DNA of 64,000 nt from Paracyclopina nana (lineage: Eukaryota > Arthropoda > Copepoda > Cyclopoida > Cyclopettidae). Under the pieces are notes generated by a model. It was not told the origin of the DNA. It did not search any database and saw nothing but the letters and a program-made list of their open reading frames with translations. Within the stretch, counting starts at the first letter, position 1; every line of letters begins with the position of its first letter. The stretch spans positions 5,022,001-5,086,000 of the forward strand of contig JAGUCH010000003.1 of NCBI GenBank assembly GCA_019096065.1, in the 5' to 3' direction. Shown in pieces: positions 46,421-58,422 of this stretch. Made by a program: the position numbers and the translations under genes.

Positions 46421-49400
46421 TTATTCATTCTCATGGTCATCATCTTGAGACCCAAATCCATGATTATGTTGGCCGTCTAAATGAAAGAAGACGAAATTTT
46501 AAAGGTGCAGAAAAATAGTGAATAGCTACGTACTCTTGCGTTTCTTTGCTGTGCCCGAGTCACATGGCTCGGCGTCTCCTTCTCTTTTCTGACTATTTGT
46601 CCCATTTGGAAAGGAAATCGAGCCTTCTTTCAGGATTTGGTGTTTGATTTGAGTCAAATTTTCGAGCACAAGTTCATTGTGCAGCTTCTGTTGAAGTATC
46701 GGTACTTTTTCTCCTTTTTGGATGTACACAACTGGCAAAACCTATAAAATTGAACACAAAGCTGGCTTTTCTTTTTTCATTAGTATTTTGAAATTATAGC
46801 TACATTCAAGGCATATCTGGAGCTGGAACTACCAATTCTGTGAACCTTCTCTCTTCTTCTTTGATTCCTCCTTTCTCTCACTAAATTCCTGACCTTCAAT
46901 TGCACTTTGTAATTTTCATCTTCAGTCATGACAATCTCATCCTCATCCACAATATGTCTGCTGTATGACTTTCTCCTTCCCTGTAGTTTAATACGATTAG
47001 GAGCTTTTGGCTTGTGAACATATTTGATATTCTTACCCTGACTGCATCTGGAGGCAACATGTTGTCTTCTAATAAATTGTGCATGTTTATCTCGTCCATA
47101 TGCTTTAATGGTGGTTTTTCAGCTTTAACTGTCGACTCAATATTTTTGTTGGCGTCAGTCATTCTGTTATCTCTGTCAGCTGTTAGATCGGCCATGGTTT
47201 TGGATCCTACTAACCCGGCAAATTGGTTCGGATTTCTTTTCAAGAACTCCATTGCTTCCTGTTCTGTTATTGTATCAAAGGTCTCAAAAATCTTGTGGTC
47301 TCTATCATGGTTTTCTCTAAGTAAGATAGGCTTGAAGATTTTGTCATCGATTCTCTTGTAGAAATTTCGTATACGCAAGTGACCCATATCGCCAAGAATG
47401 CCACCATAGCCACTCATAAGGTTATCGACGAATCTGCCTACAATTCTGCCATTCATTGAGGGTTGTTTTTCTCCTTCAGTTTTCACTTTCAACCATTTTA
47501 CCAAAGGCTTGATTGTTATACCTTGTAGGATCACTGTCCAATATACCATCGCAATTGTGGCAGTGACAAACATTTTAGCATGAGGAGCTGTCTGCAATCA
47601 ATTTGTAACTTGTCTTGTAGCTGTTTGTTTATTTTTTTAAAGTTTCTTACTGATGGATTAACCAGTAGGCACAGGGCAAAAGCCACCCCTCCTCTCAAGC
47701 CTCCATAGGACATCACAAATTGGTCAACAGCAGTCAATTTGTGAACTCTGAATCTATTGGCCAAGAAAGATTGCGCAATCACTCCTAGAATAAAAAATGA
47801 AAGTCATTGATTTGAAATCTGTTGACTCATCGTAAGTAGAGTAGGAATTACCAATGCACCTATAGCAAGAACAGAAAATGATTGTGAGTATGACAAAAGT
47901 CCAGTTCCAATCATGGATATCAGCCACTGTTGCAGTTCCCAAGAAAATGAAAATGATTGTCTCAGCACTAGAGCTCATCATTTTTGTCACATATCTTAGC
48001 GTTGTCATTGACTTTTTTGTGATGTTTCTATCCACATAGTTTTTCATTGTGATCCCACAAAACGTGATGCTGCAGTTGGAGAAGCTCTCTAAGAAGTTAG
48101 TTGAAGGTGGGATTATTTCAACTTACGCCATAATGCCAGACAAATGAAATATTTCTGCGTTTAAGAAGGCTAGATAAGCCATGATGTAGCAGAGCAACGG
48201 CTCCAGCATGGGAATATGATGGGTGAATCTGGTAACCAAACCAATCACATATCCCCACAGTATTCCAATGAGGGTACCACCACATGCGATAAGTGTGAAA
48301 CTAGCAAAGCCCTTCAGCACATCTGAATACACGAGGTTTTCTTGTCCAATCTCAGCGTAAGACTCAAACATGGAATACAAAACCTGTGCAAAGGCTAGCT
48401 CGTTTGTATTCAGAACAATGAAGTTTGTCGTAGTTACCACTGTAACAGCATCATTAAGTAGCGATTCTCCAAATACCACAATGTACAGGATTTCATCCAC
48501 ATGGATTTCCTCGAAAACTGCCAAAACTGCAACTGGATCTACTGCAGAGATCAGTGATGAAAATAGTAGCATTTCCAGTAGCTCAGGCTTGACATCGTCT
48601 CCAAATGCTCCAGCTTGAGCACAAGCATACAATGAGAAGCCAATTGCCATGGCATTCCAAATTGTTCCAATCACAGCCATGAGTAAAATTGTACCAAGAT
48701 GGTCAAAGAAGAGTCTGTTTGGCATGAAATATCCAGCATCGAAAATGATGGGAGGTAGCAGGAACAAAAAGAACACTTTTGGAGTGAGAGTGGGGGCTGG
48801 TTCATAGTCACTGACTTCCCACATCACTAACCCGATGCAAACTCCAATGACAATGAGTAATGCAGATTCAGGGAAATGGCTGTGGAATTTGTGAGGAGTC
48901 ATATGAAATGCTGAAAAAAGAAAATTTGACTCCCATACGGTGAATTAATTGGAATATTCTTTGTATCAGATGATGGATATGTACCTAACTGGATTAACAA
49001 GATTTATGTTATGCATGCTAAATTTCCGCATAGTTCATTCAATGAACTTGACATTGGTGTTTTATGAAGCTATATATGGATGTTTTTGTTAAAAAACCAT
49101 AATATTTAATTGAATATTAAATTTTGAAACCAATTTCGATGTTTGCTCCCAGAGATAAATTACAGCTCGCTTCTTACATGGCGACGATTATGTAAGATAA
49201 AAAGCAAACTTTTACAACCAGCTATCTTGTGTTCCAACTTGTTAAATCTAGTGCAAACTTGGGATGCTTGTACCAAGATGATCTATAGTATAAGGTGAGC
49301 TCGTGTCGCAGCTTTACTATAGCACTGAGTCTTACTATGCTGTGGTAAGTTTCTAGACGAAATTTTTAATAGAGCACTGTGGATTATGCATCTTCACTTT

Positions 49401-52400
49401 TAAGAATTTAGCCAGATATTGACTCAAAATGCCAAATGGGCTCCAAGTTTGATTTTTTCTGAACATATCTGGTAGCTCAACAGAAAAAGCGTAAGATTAG
49501 CCGGCTTGCCAAGAATTTCACGCACAAATCGCACCCTCGCGCTATGAAGTAAATTACACTAGCGCCCCCTTCACTTAGACGAAAAACTAAAATAGATTGA
49601 GTGATTTCAAGCTACTTTTTACCGTCAACATTTGCCATACGATATGGGGCTGGCTTGTACTTGTTTCAATGAGCCCGACATGATATGACGTAGACTAGTT
49701 TAGGATAGAATCTAACATGACTAACACTGAAGCTTTTAACTAGTCGCACTTTTTTTTTATAAAGCTAGGTCCTTTAGCTCATTTATGGGTGAATTTTTGC
49801 TTGAAGTTTACGAGGTGTACTAATGCAGCACAATCAAGGATATTTTTTTCAATTTTTTGCAGGATTACTGGAACTTGCTCTAATAAAGTATTGCCGCTAG
49901 AAGCTAAAATGAGGAGAATCTGGCTCAGAACTAGACGAGAAATGATGAGAGATTACAACCACTTCATATATACCTTTAAGGGCACCACATACAGTCAATT
50001 CCAAGGGAGATGCGAAACGGAAAACAACATAAAACACATTTTGAGGGAGACTTGAAATGGAACAAGAACATATAAAATAATATGAAAGCTTTAAGCCATT
50101 TCCTTTGGTGCATTGCTTTTCACTTGATAGCAAATGGTGAAAGTGCTTTAACCCCACCTGGCCACGTTGATCCTGGAGACCCTCCAACGGGCATTCGATT
50201 TCGTCTTCAAAGCAGAGAAGTACCTATTAATTCTGGGGCTGGAGCAAAGGAAGAGCGAGGAAGCCATCAGACAAAAAGTCATATTGACATAGGAGTACAC
50301 GATAATGCTCATGGGGAAGAACACATAGAAGGGGAGGGTCACGGAGGCCATGGAGGTCATGGTAATGGCTATCAGGTGTTTCATCAAGACTTTGAACGAG
50401 TGTCTCAACCATTCATAATTGGAGTTTGGATTGTGGTGGCTTCAGTTGCAAAGATAGGTAAGAACTTATTACTAAAGCATATTTGAGCAAAATGGTGCTT
50501 TTGTTAGAGTTCCACTTAACAGACTGATTTTTTAGGCCAGAGCTTCGTTTGATACATCGATTCGGGTTTGATTTTTCAATTTTGGGCCCAAACCCCTTGT
50601 CACCATGTGGTTTGATGGGGTTTCAAGTTTGGCGGCCCCCAGGATGCTCTAAGGGGGTCAAATGGGGGCTGGTCTTATCAGCTAATCAAAACAAGGCAAA
50701 TCTTTGCGGGGGCGTGGCTGGAGGAGTGGAGGGCAGCCAAAATCAACTATGCCCCAATTCTTGAGGCCCCTGGGGGGTGTCCAGATGTCAGGGGAAAAAA
50801 GTTGGAAAAAGTCCTTGTCAAGGCCAAAAAAAGCCAAAATGTTCATTTTCGGACCCGACTTTGAGGCCGATTATCTCCAAAGGCCACGGATGGATTTTGG
50901 ATTTTTTTGCTCCGAATGGCAGATAAAGATCCAAATTGTTACCAAAAAAAAATTTGGGAGGGTGTTATTCCTCGTTTGTCCGCTTCGAGCTCTCAAAGTT
51001 GGACAAAATTCACTTTTTCACAGTAGTAACAAAATGGCTACTTTTCTTCTGTCAAAAATTCACGATTGGTCACAGTGGCCAAGTTGATGGCTGGAGTGTG
51101 GGCCATTTGGTCTGGAGGACACCTCTAGGGCCTCAGTGGTTGGTATCAGGTCCAACTTCCATGGTAGGTCAAGGCCAGGCCCAGCCAGGAGCCTTGGAGC
51201 CGAGCCATCGCGACGGCCATTTCATTTCAGTGGCAATTCCAAGGGCCTTGCTGCCAATTCTAGGGAGAGATGGTTGACCATTTGGCCTTGATCACTCCTT
51301 CAGGGTCCCAGCAGATGATTTCAAGGCTAACAGTCAAGGTACAGCAAGGTCAGCTTGATTCAGGGGGCTTGGAGTTCACTTGTGGCATTGGTGATTTGGC
51401 TACAGAAAGTCTTTGAGGGTCTCGATGGCCAAGTTCTCGGATCAAGTGAGGATGTTTTGAGCTGTATCACTCCTTTGACATCCCAAGAGATGATTTCAGG
51501 TTCAACTTTGATGGTGATCATCAGCTGACTGCTTCTAGGGCTACCAGAGCTTATTTGCCAACTCAGCTGCCAATGGTTCAATGAAAGGCAGCATGGATCA
51601 CAGCCAAGACCAAGGCTGGAAAGTGGTTTTTTTAGGCTGAATCAACTCAAATGGATGCAAGGAGATGAAAGAAAGTCTATTTTTCATGGTGTCATGCTCC
51701 CTTCTTCAAATGGAGTGCCAAAGTTTCGTGTGAACAAAAGTCAAAAATGGCTTCAAAAAGAGCTCCTTTGATTGCAGCCAAGATGAGCAATGGCAAGTCA
51801 CTTTTTTGCTCCAGCTCAGCTCAGTTGGTGCCAAAGAGGCTGTGGAAGGTGCAAACTTTCAGGTGTTGTACACCTTTCATGATTCTGGATTTGCAAAACT
51901 TTCCTGGCTGTGACAGTCATTGCTTCTATAATATATGCCACAACTCATGGAAGAAATGGTCTCGTGCTTGAAAAATCGCGGATGGAACTTGACTTTTTTG
52001 GTCCAGCTCAACTCAGTTGGTGCCAAAGAGGCTGTGGAAGGTGAAAAATTTCGGGTGTTCTCCACCTTTCATGATTCTGGACAGGGCAAACTTTTATGGA
52101 GTGCTGGCTACTGTTATAGCATATGCTGCCACTCGCGGATGAATTAGCCTCGCGCTTGAAAAATCGCGGATGGAACTCGACTTTTTTGGCCTAGATCACC
52201 TCAGTGGGTGCCAAAGAGAATTTAGAAGGTGTAAAATTTCAGGTGTAATGCACCTATCGCGATTTTACGTATGCTTAACTTTTTTCTTGAGCCATATTTA
52301 TATAGGGCCACAATATATACAGTCTGACCGTTCAAAATTGGACGGTACGGGAATCTAAACTTTTTGTCACATATTCTATAAATACAGGACTTTTAAATGA

Positions 52401-54910
52401 TATCATTGGAAAGATTGAGCCTTTTTCCATCTTTTTTGTAAAAGTAGAAAAAATCAATTGAAAGAGGAATCAACCGGGAAAATTCAATTTTCCCTAGGCA
52501 ACCCAGAAAATTGTCACAAAAACTGATGCATCATTTATTTTTTGTTGTCACGCGGAATTCTCAATAATATTTTTCATTTTGTCAGAAAACAAAAAAGATG
52601 TCCAAAGGTTCAAGCTTTCCAACGATACCCATTAAGCCTCAAAATTCATGAAATCATAACACAAACTTTTGATTCCCGCACCGTCCAATTTTGAACGGTC
52701 AGACGGTATATGCCGAAGAAGTGGGCTCTCGCTCAAAGAGTCCACAACACCTGACAGTTTGCACCTTCTAAATTCTCTTTGGCACCCACTGAGATGGGCT
52801 GGGGCAAAAAATTCGCATTTTATTGCGGACTTTTTGAGCGAGAGCCCACTTCTTCTGCATATATACTATTATTGTGGCCCTACATAAATATGGCTGAAGA
52901 AAAACGTTTAGCATATGTAAAATCGCGATAGGTGCATAACACCTGAAATTTTACACCTTCTAAATTCTCTTTGGCACCCACTGAGCTGGTCCAGGCCAAA
53001 AAAGTCGAGTTCCATCCGCGAACTTTTGAGTGCGAGGCATTTTCGTTCTGAGTTGCAGTTGTTATTATTAGAGCTCTGGCTGTCACAGGAAAGTTTTGCG
53101 CTTCCAGATCCATGAAAGGTGCGCAACACCTGACAGTTTGAACCTTCTAAATTCACTTTGGCACCCACTGAGCTGAGCTGGGGCAAAAAAGTGACTTGCC
53201 ATTGCTCATCTTGGCTGCAATCAAAGGAGCTCTTTTTGAAGCCATTTTTGACTTTTGTTCACACGAAACTTTGGCACTTCATTTGAAGAAGGGAGCATGA
53301 CACCATAAAAAATAGACTTTCTTTCATCTCCTTGCATCCATTTGAGTTGATTCAGCCTAAAAAAACCACTTTCCAGCCTTGGTCTTGGCTGTGATCCATG
53401 CTGCCTTTCATTGAACCATTGGCAGCTGAGTTGGCAAATAAGCTCTGGTAGCCCTGGAAGCAGTCAGCTGATGATCACCATCAAAGTTGAACCTGAAATC
53501 ATCTCTTGGGATGTCAAAGGAGTGATACAGCTCAAAACATCCTCACTTGATCCGAGAACTTGGCCATCGAGACCCTCGAAGACTTTCTGTAGCCAAATCA
53601 CCAATGCCACAAGTGAACTCCAAGCCCCGTGAATCAAGCTGACCTTGCTGTACCTTGACTGTTAGCCTTGAAATCATCTGCTGGGACCCTGAAGGAGTGA
53701 TCAAGGCCAAATGGTCAACCATCTGTCCCTAGAATTGGCAGCAAGGCCCTTGGAATTGCCACTGAAACAAAATGGCCGTCGCGATGGCTCGGCTCCAAGG
53801 CTCCTGGCTGTGCCTGGCCTTGACCTACCATGGAAGTTGGACCTGATACCAACCACTGAGACCCTAGAGGTGTCCTCCAGACCAAATGGCCCACACTCCA
53901 GCCATCAACTTGGCCACTGTGACCAATCGTGAATTTTTGACAGAAGAAAATTAGTCATTTTGTTACTACTGTGAAAAAGTGAATTTTGTCCAACTTTGAG
54001 AGCTCGAAGCGGACAAACGAGGAATAACACCCTCCCAAATTTTTTTTTGGTAACAATTTGGATCTTTATCTGCCATTCGGAGCAAAAAAATCCAAAATCC
54101 ATCCGTGGCCTTTGGAGATAATCGGCCTCAAAGTCGGGTCCGAAAATGAACATTTTGGCTTTTTTTGGCCTTGACAAGGACTTTTTCCAACTTTTTTCCC
54201 CTGACATCTGGACACCCCCCAGGGGCCTCAAGAATTGGGGCATAGTTGATTTTGGCTGCCCTCCACTCCTCCAGCCACGCCCCCGCAAAGATTTGCCTTG
54301 TTTTGATTAGCTGATAAGACCAGCCCCCATTTGACCCCCTTAGAGCATCCTGGGGGCCGCCAAACTTGAAACCCCATCAAACCACATGGTGACAAGGGGT
54401 TTGGGCCCAAAATTGAAAAATCAAACCCGAATCGATGTATCAAACGAAGCTCTGGCCTAAAAAATCAGTCTGTTAAGTGGAACTCTAACAAAAGCACCAT
54501 TTTGCTCAAATATGCTTTAGTAATAAGTTCTTACCTATCTTTGCAACTGAAGCCACCACAATCCAAACTCCAATTATGAATGGTTGAGACACTCGTTCAA
54601 AGTCTTGATGAAACACCTGATAGCCATTACCATGACCTCCATGGCCTCCGTGACCCTCCCCTTCTATGTGTTCTTCCCCATGAGCATTATCGTGTACTCC
54701 TATGTCAATATGACTTTTTGTCTGATGGCTTCCTCGCTCTTCCTTTGCTCCAGCCCCAGAATTAATAGGTACTTCTCTGCTTTGAAGACGAAATCGAATG
54801 CCCGTTGGAGGGTCTCCAGGATCAACGTGGCCAGGTGGGGTTAAAGCACTTTCACCATTTGCTATCAAGTGAAAAGCAATGCACCAAAGGAAATGGCTTA
54901 AAGCTTTCAT
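46421..54910 (-). CDS. Na+/H+ exchanger (SLC9, NHE2/3-like)
   Basis: Eight exons: 54535-54910, 48127-48910, 47852-48069, 47651-47784, 47037-47591, 46894-46980, 46534-46741 and 46421-46476 (805 residues). A plasma-membrane antiporter exchanging intracellular H+ for Na+. The first exon has a signal peptide and a His/Gly-rich external region (EGHGGHGGHGNG), then IIGVWIVVASVAKI, the first conserved helix. Core motifs follow: FFLFLLPPIIFDAGYFMP (inhibitor site), SAVDPVAVLAVFEEI, FGESLLNDAVTVV (the ND pair), ETIIFIFLG and MSYGGLRGGVAFAL. The cytoplasmic tail ends in HGFGSQDDDHENE. The first intron is 5.6 kb in a genome of 55-base introns, because it contains an inverted copy of exon 1 with its upstream DNA. 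Confidence 0.92.
49051..51800 (+). repeat. Palindrome, left arm
   Basis: Every position x in this arm pairs with 104992 minus x in the right arm, with no net insertion or deletion from the outer edge to about 51800; this was checked at eight landmarks (for example 50082/54910, 51360/53632 and 51747/53245). The outer 2 kb look identical; beyond about 51036 scattered substitutions appear (roughly 2 percent). The arm copies the exchanger's upstream DNA, first exon and start of intron 1, in reverse orientation. Confidence 0.97.
50082..50457 (+). pseudogene. Inverted copy of the Na+/H+ exchanger first exon
   Basis: An intact second copy of exon 1 (signal peptide, His/Gly-rich stretch and the splice donor after AAGATAG) lying on the strand opposite the gene, inside the gene's own first intron. 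The encoded residues are identical to those of 54535-54910. No exchanger exon lies downstream on this strand, so it cannot make a full protein. With its copied upstream region (49051-50081) it may be transcribed antisense to the intron. Confidence 0.9.
51805..53190. repeat. Palindrome centre: about 190-base tandem repeats in opposing orientation
   Basis: The phrase CAGTKGGTGCCAAAG begins near 51818, 52011 and 52203 on the plus strand (spacing about 193), and its reverse complement CTTTGGCACCCACTGAG lies near 52777, 52968 and 53155 (spacing about 190). So three units face three inverted units. The two sides are clearly more diverged than the arms. A small hairpin (52716-52744 with 52830-52858, GTGGGCTCTCGCTCAAA) lies on the right side. 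No gene is present. Confidence 0.85.
52318..52708. mobile_element. Tc1/mariner-like MITE with TA target duplication
   Basis: The element runs from 52320 to 52706 (387 bases), flanked by TA on both sides (52318-52319 and 52707-52708). Its ends are inverted copies over about 36 bases: CAGTCTGACCGTTCAAAATT and, on the other strand, CCGTCTGACCGTTCAAAATT, both continuing GGACGG(T)(A/G)CGGGAATC. The mirror side of the palindrome centre at about 52836-52882 (AGGGCCACAATAG then TATATATGCAGAAGAAG) has the same flanks without the element, an empty-site paralogue that confirms the borders. It has no coding capacity. Confidence 0.88.
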
Positions 54911-55941
54911 ATTATTTTATATGTTCTTGTTCCATTTCAAGTCTCCCTCAAAATGTGTTTTATGTTGTTTTCCGTTTCGCATCTCCCTTGGAATTGACTG
55001 TATGTGGTGCCCTTAAAGGTATATATGAAGTGGTTGTAATCTCTCATCATTTCTCGTCTAGTTCTGAGCCAGATTCTCCTCATTTTAGCTTCTAGCGGCA
55101 ATACTTTATTAGAGCAAGTTCCAGTAATCCTGCAAAAAATTGAAAAAAATATCCTTGATTGTGCTGCATTAGTACACCTCGTAAACTTCAAGCAAAAATT
55201 CACCCATAAATGAGCTAAAGGACCTAGCTTTATAAAAAAAAAGTGCGACTAGTTAAAAGCTTCAGTGTTAGTCATGTTAGATTCTATCCTAAACTAGTCT
55301 ACGTCATATCATGTCGGGCTCATTGAAACAAGTACAAGCCAGCCCCATATCGTATGGCAAATGTTGACGGTAAAAAGTAGCTTGAAATCACTCAATCTAT
55401 TTTAGTTTTTCGTCTAAGTGAAGGGGGCGCTAGTGTAATTTACTTCATAGCGCGAGGGTGCGATTTGTGCGTGAAATTCTTGGCAAGCCGGCTAATCTTA
55501 CGCTTTTTCTGTTGAGCTACCAGATATGTTCAGAAAAAATCAAACTTGGAGCCCATTTGGCATTTTGAGTCAATATCTGGCTAAATTCTTAAAAGTGAAG
55601 ATGCATAATCCACAGTGCTCTATTAAAAATTTCGTCTAGAAACTTACCACAGCATAGTAAGACTCAGTGCTATAGTAAAGCTGCGACACGAGCTCACCTT
55701 ATACTATAGATCATCTTGGTACAAGCATCCCAAGTTTGCACTAGATTTAACAAGTTGGAACACAAGATAGCTGGTTGTAAAAGTTTGCTTTTTATCTTAC
55801 ATAATCGTCGCCATGTAAGAAGCGAGCTGTAATTTATCTCTGGGAGCAAACATCGAAATTGGTTTCAAAATTTAATATTCAATTAAATATTATGGTTTTT
55901 TAACAAAAACATCCATATATAGCTTCATAAAACACCAATGT
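53192..55941 (-). repeat. Palindrome, right arm
   Basis: The mate of 49051-51800. This arm is in the native orientation: it contains the working exchanger first exon (54535-54910), the start of intron 1 to its left, and the upstream region out to 40 bases from the ACOT9 stop codon. Its outer edge is GCTTCATAAAACACCAATGT at 55941. Confidence 0.97.
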
Positions 55942-55979
55942 TTACGAACATCCATATTGAATAAATTAGTAGTAGCATT

Positions 55980-57407
55980 TTAGGCTTGTGGTTCGAGCGA
56001 TCGTAGAAAATGTCTTCTTGAGTTGAGATACATCATCGCTTCATGGTAAGTCTTTGGTATGATCATTTTTGGCTTGTGGTCCGGATTTCGTGTTTCAAAT
56101 GTGTAATGAAACACATTAGTGACACTCAGTGCTCCAGTCAGGGGATCGAGAACCTCCGCTGATACCCGGACTTGGATGTATTGATCGTACACAAAGGATA
56201 TCTAAAGAGAAAGGCAACTATTATTTTTTCAATCAAGGGCACTAAAAATGTCTCACTTGTGAGTTGAAGTAGAGCAAGGATCCCACTTCGACGGGAGCTT
56301 CAAAACTAATGTCGTCCATGTATAAAATGTAAGGTCTCTCTCTGGCGAATACGTAGGCATTAGCCCAAGCCAACTCAAAAGCTTGCCTCATGGTGAATCC
56401 TCCAAAAATCTTGTTGAATCTGTTCCGGTTTTCTGGCTGACAAATGACCAAGTTCTTCAATTTGGCGTCCTCCATCCACACAGAGTTCTCGGGCTTGATC
56501 CTTGCCTTAAAGCTGAGCGCAGTGTGATCCACGGTCTTGATGAAGAAGTCATGAATTAGCATTTTCTCGTGCTCCGAGGGTGGATTTTTAAACAGAGAAT
56601 CTTTGGCAGTCTCTTTGCGAGCTATGCAATTTTTTTGGCCTTTTTGAAACAGCTCCTTTTCTTTGGGCGTTTCCACAATCAATGGGTTGAGCACTGCACC
56701 CCGCGTGTTCATGGGATCTCTTGCCACCAGGACAAATTGTGCATCCGTGACTTTTTGCCATTGTCCATCATGCTTTTGCTCAAGGACGAGTGTGGACTCT
56801 GCTGACGACTTGCCCACCCAAGTGACATGGCCGGAGATCTTGATGTCCTCAGAAGGGATCAAGGAGCCATGCACAAAGATACGGTCCACCAGAGCGGTCA
56901 CGATGGAAAATGGTAAATTCTTCACTTCTTTGGGCAAATTTGGAAGACTGACATGCTTGAACACCAAGTGGACAGCAAAGATATCCATATCCTCGAGCAA
57001 GCGTCCAATGCGAACTCCGCCAAGATGAGTCATATATCTGGAAAAAGAGTGTTCCCGCAATGTAGTTTTTCAGTTTAGGTCTGTCAATACCTGTCTCGAA
57101 TCATTTTGTCCGATCCCAATGGAATGATGGCAGAGTCATAGGAGTCCGTCATCCTCCTGGCGGGGAGCTCATTTTGGCTTGAAGGAACGTACTTCATTAG
57201 CTCTTGTCGCCTACGATTGTACTCATCCGGGTTGTACGTACTTGGCCCCCCAATGACAGAAGCTGTCAAATCCTCGATGACTTGTGACATCGTTTTCGGG
57301 GCGATTTCTGAGCTCCCACTCGGAATGATGATCATCCCACGTGAGCTCAAGAAATGAGGACTGTTGACAGATCGCAGCCTAAGTGCATTTCTAGCTATGA
57401 ATGCCAT
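55980..57407 (-). CDS. ACOT9: Acyl-CoA thioesterase 9-like, mitochondrial
   Basis: Three exons, 57091-57407, 56257-57037 and 55980-56201 (439 residues, the same length as the vertebrate protein). It hydrolyses acyl-CoA to free acid and CoA in mitochondria. The N terminus is basic and hydroxylated (MAFIARNALRLRSVNSPHFLSSRG), as expected of a mitochondrial presequence. Two hot-dog thioesterase domains are visible: MTHLGGVRIGRLLEDMDIFAVHL with VTALVDRIF and GHVTWVGKSSAESTLVLEQ in the first; NRFNKIFGGFTMRQAFELAWANAYVFA with DDISFEAPVEVGSLLYFNSQ in the second. It lies head-to-tail upstream of the exchanger; the palindrome starts 40 bases beyond its stop, so its 3' untranslated region is part of the duplicated arm. 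Confidence 0.94.
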
Positions 57408-57594
57408 TGTGCAGGATTATTTTTTCATGAAGATTTGATGAGGCAGCTGACATGAGTGGCTGCGGCCTGTCATGCACAAATCAGCTGAAAGTATTATATG
57501 GAAAGGCACGCACACTGAGCATGCGCGCGCGCAAACTTAATGTCAATTTCATTTGACATATAATTGCGGTAGCTTAAATTCGTAGCGTTTATTT

Positions 57595-58333
57595 TCACTT
57601 AACGTTTTTTTGACACAATACTGAATGCAGGTGAAAGCATATCTCATTCCTCCATTTGCGTAAGTGAAAAGTATCATCAATAAGGACGCAGTTGGAATAA
57701 CTATGGCCAGTATTCGGCTCTCCAGGGTACCAATTCCTGTAACCTAGATCGCTCCCGCTAACCCAACGGAAATCCAAAGTTTTATCATAAGCCGAGAGCC
57801 CAATCCAAAACGTTTTGCTACCAAAAATATCCACTTTACCCAAGAATGTAATGACCTTGTGCTGAGCATCGGGGTTGTCTACCAAAGCTATGAAGTAGCC
57901 TTGAGCTTTGCAGTACTGCATTTTTGTTAATGATCAATTTTTAGAAAATGTTCCTATTATTGAATTGCAAATTACCTCAACAGCATCTTTCCAGGTCATT
58001 GTAGTATTTGAGGCAAAGTAGGTAGGATTAGTCCCTGGACCGATTGTGCCCCACCAGGGTGTTGTTGAAGCTTGAAAGGTAGCGATGTTACTTGTTTCTT
58101 AATTATTAGATTTCAATTTAGGAGTTACTTTTTATTGAACTGCCAGTCTGACTTGACTCCTCAGTAGAAGGCGAATCTGTTGGCTCTAAAAGTAGACATT
58201 TCTTTTTAAGTTGCAAAAATATGCATAAGAACTACTAACCATATCCATTATCTCCATTGTCTCTTCTTTTCCTTCTTGTTCTTGAGCAAGATGTTGCTAC
58301 AGAAAATAATAGAGTCAAAATAAAAATATTCAT
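57595..58333 (-). CDS. Secreted C-type lectin A
   Basis: Four exons, 58240-58333, 58129-58185, 57976-58070 and 57595-57915 (188 residues). A signal peptide (MNIFILTLLFSVATSC) is followed by a very basic patch (SRTRRKRRD), a Ser/Thr-rich linker, TMTWKDAVE, and the lectin domain: YCKAQGYFIALVDN, FWIGLSAYD, NWYPGEPN (EPN), KWRNEIC in place of WND, and VLCQKNVK. The altered calcium-site residues (WRN) suggest weaker or altered sugar binding than lectins B and C. The exon phases and the 57-base second exon match lectin B, showing common origin. The RKRR-like patch could be a cleavage site. Confidence 0.88.
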
Positions 58334-58422
58334 AATTTTAACAAACAATAAGCAATTTCAATTCTTTGATCCTACTTCAAAGCAGTTTATTAGAAGTAGT
58401 CTTTTTTGCGATCTTTTCTTTA

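Noticed and set aside
50082-50486. A second, independent exchanger gene on the plus strand
   Set aside because: Only exon 1 is present in this orientation; no core exchanger exons follow, and the sequence is the mirror of the native exon 1.
50549-51087. Frames rich in Gly/Trp/Pro just after the inverted exon copy
   Set aside because: They lie in intron 1 sequence, occur identically in both arms because the arms are duplicates, and show no domain; identity reflects duplication, not selection.
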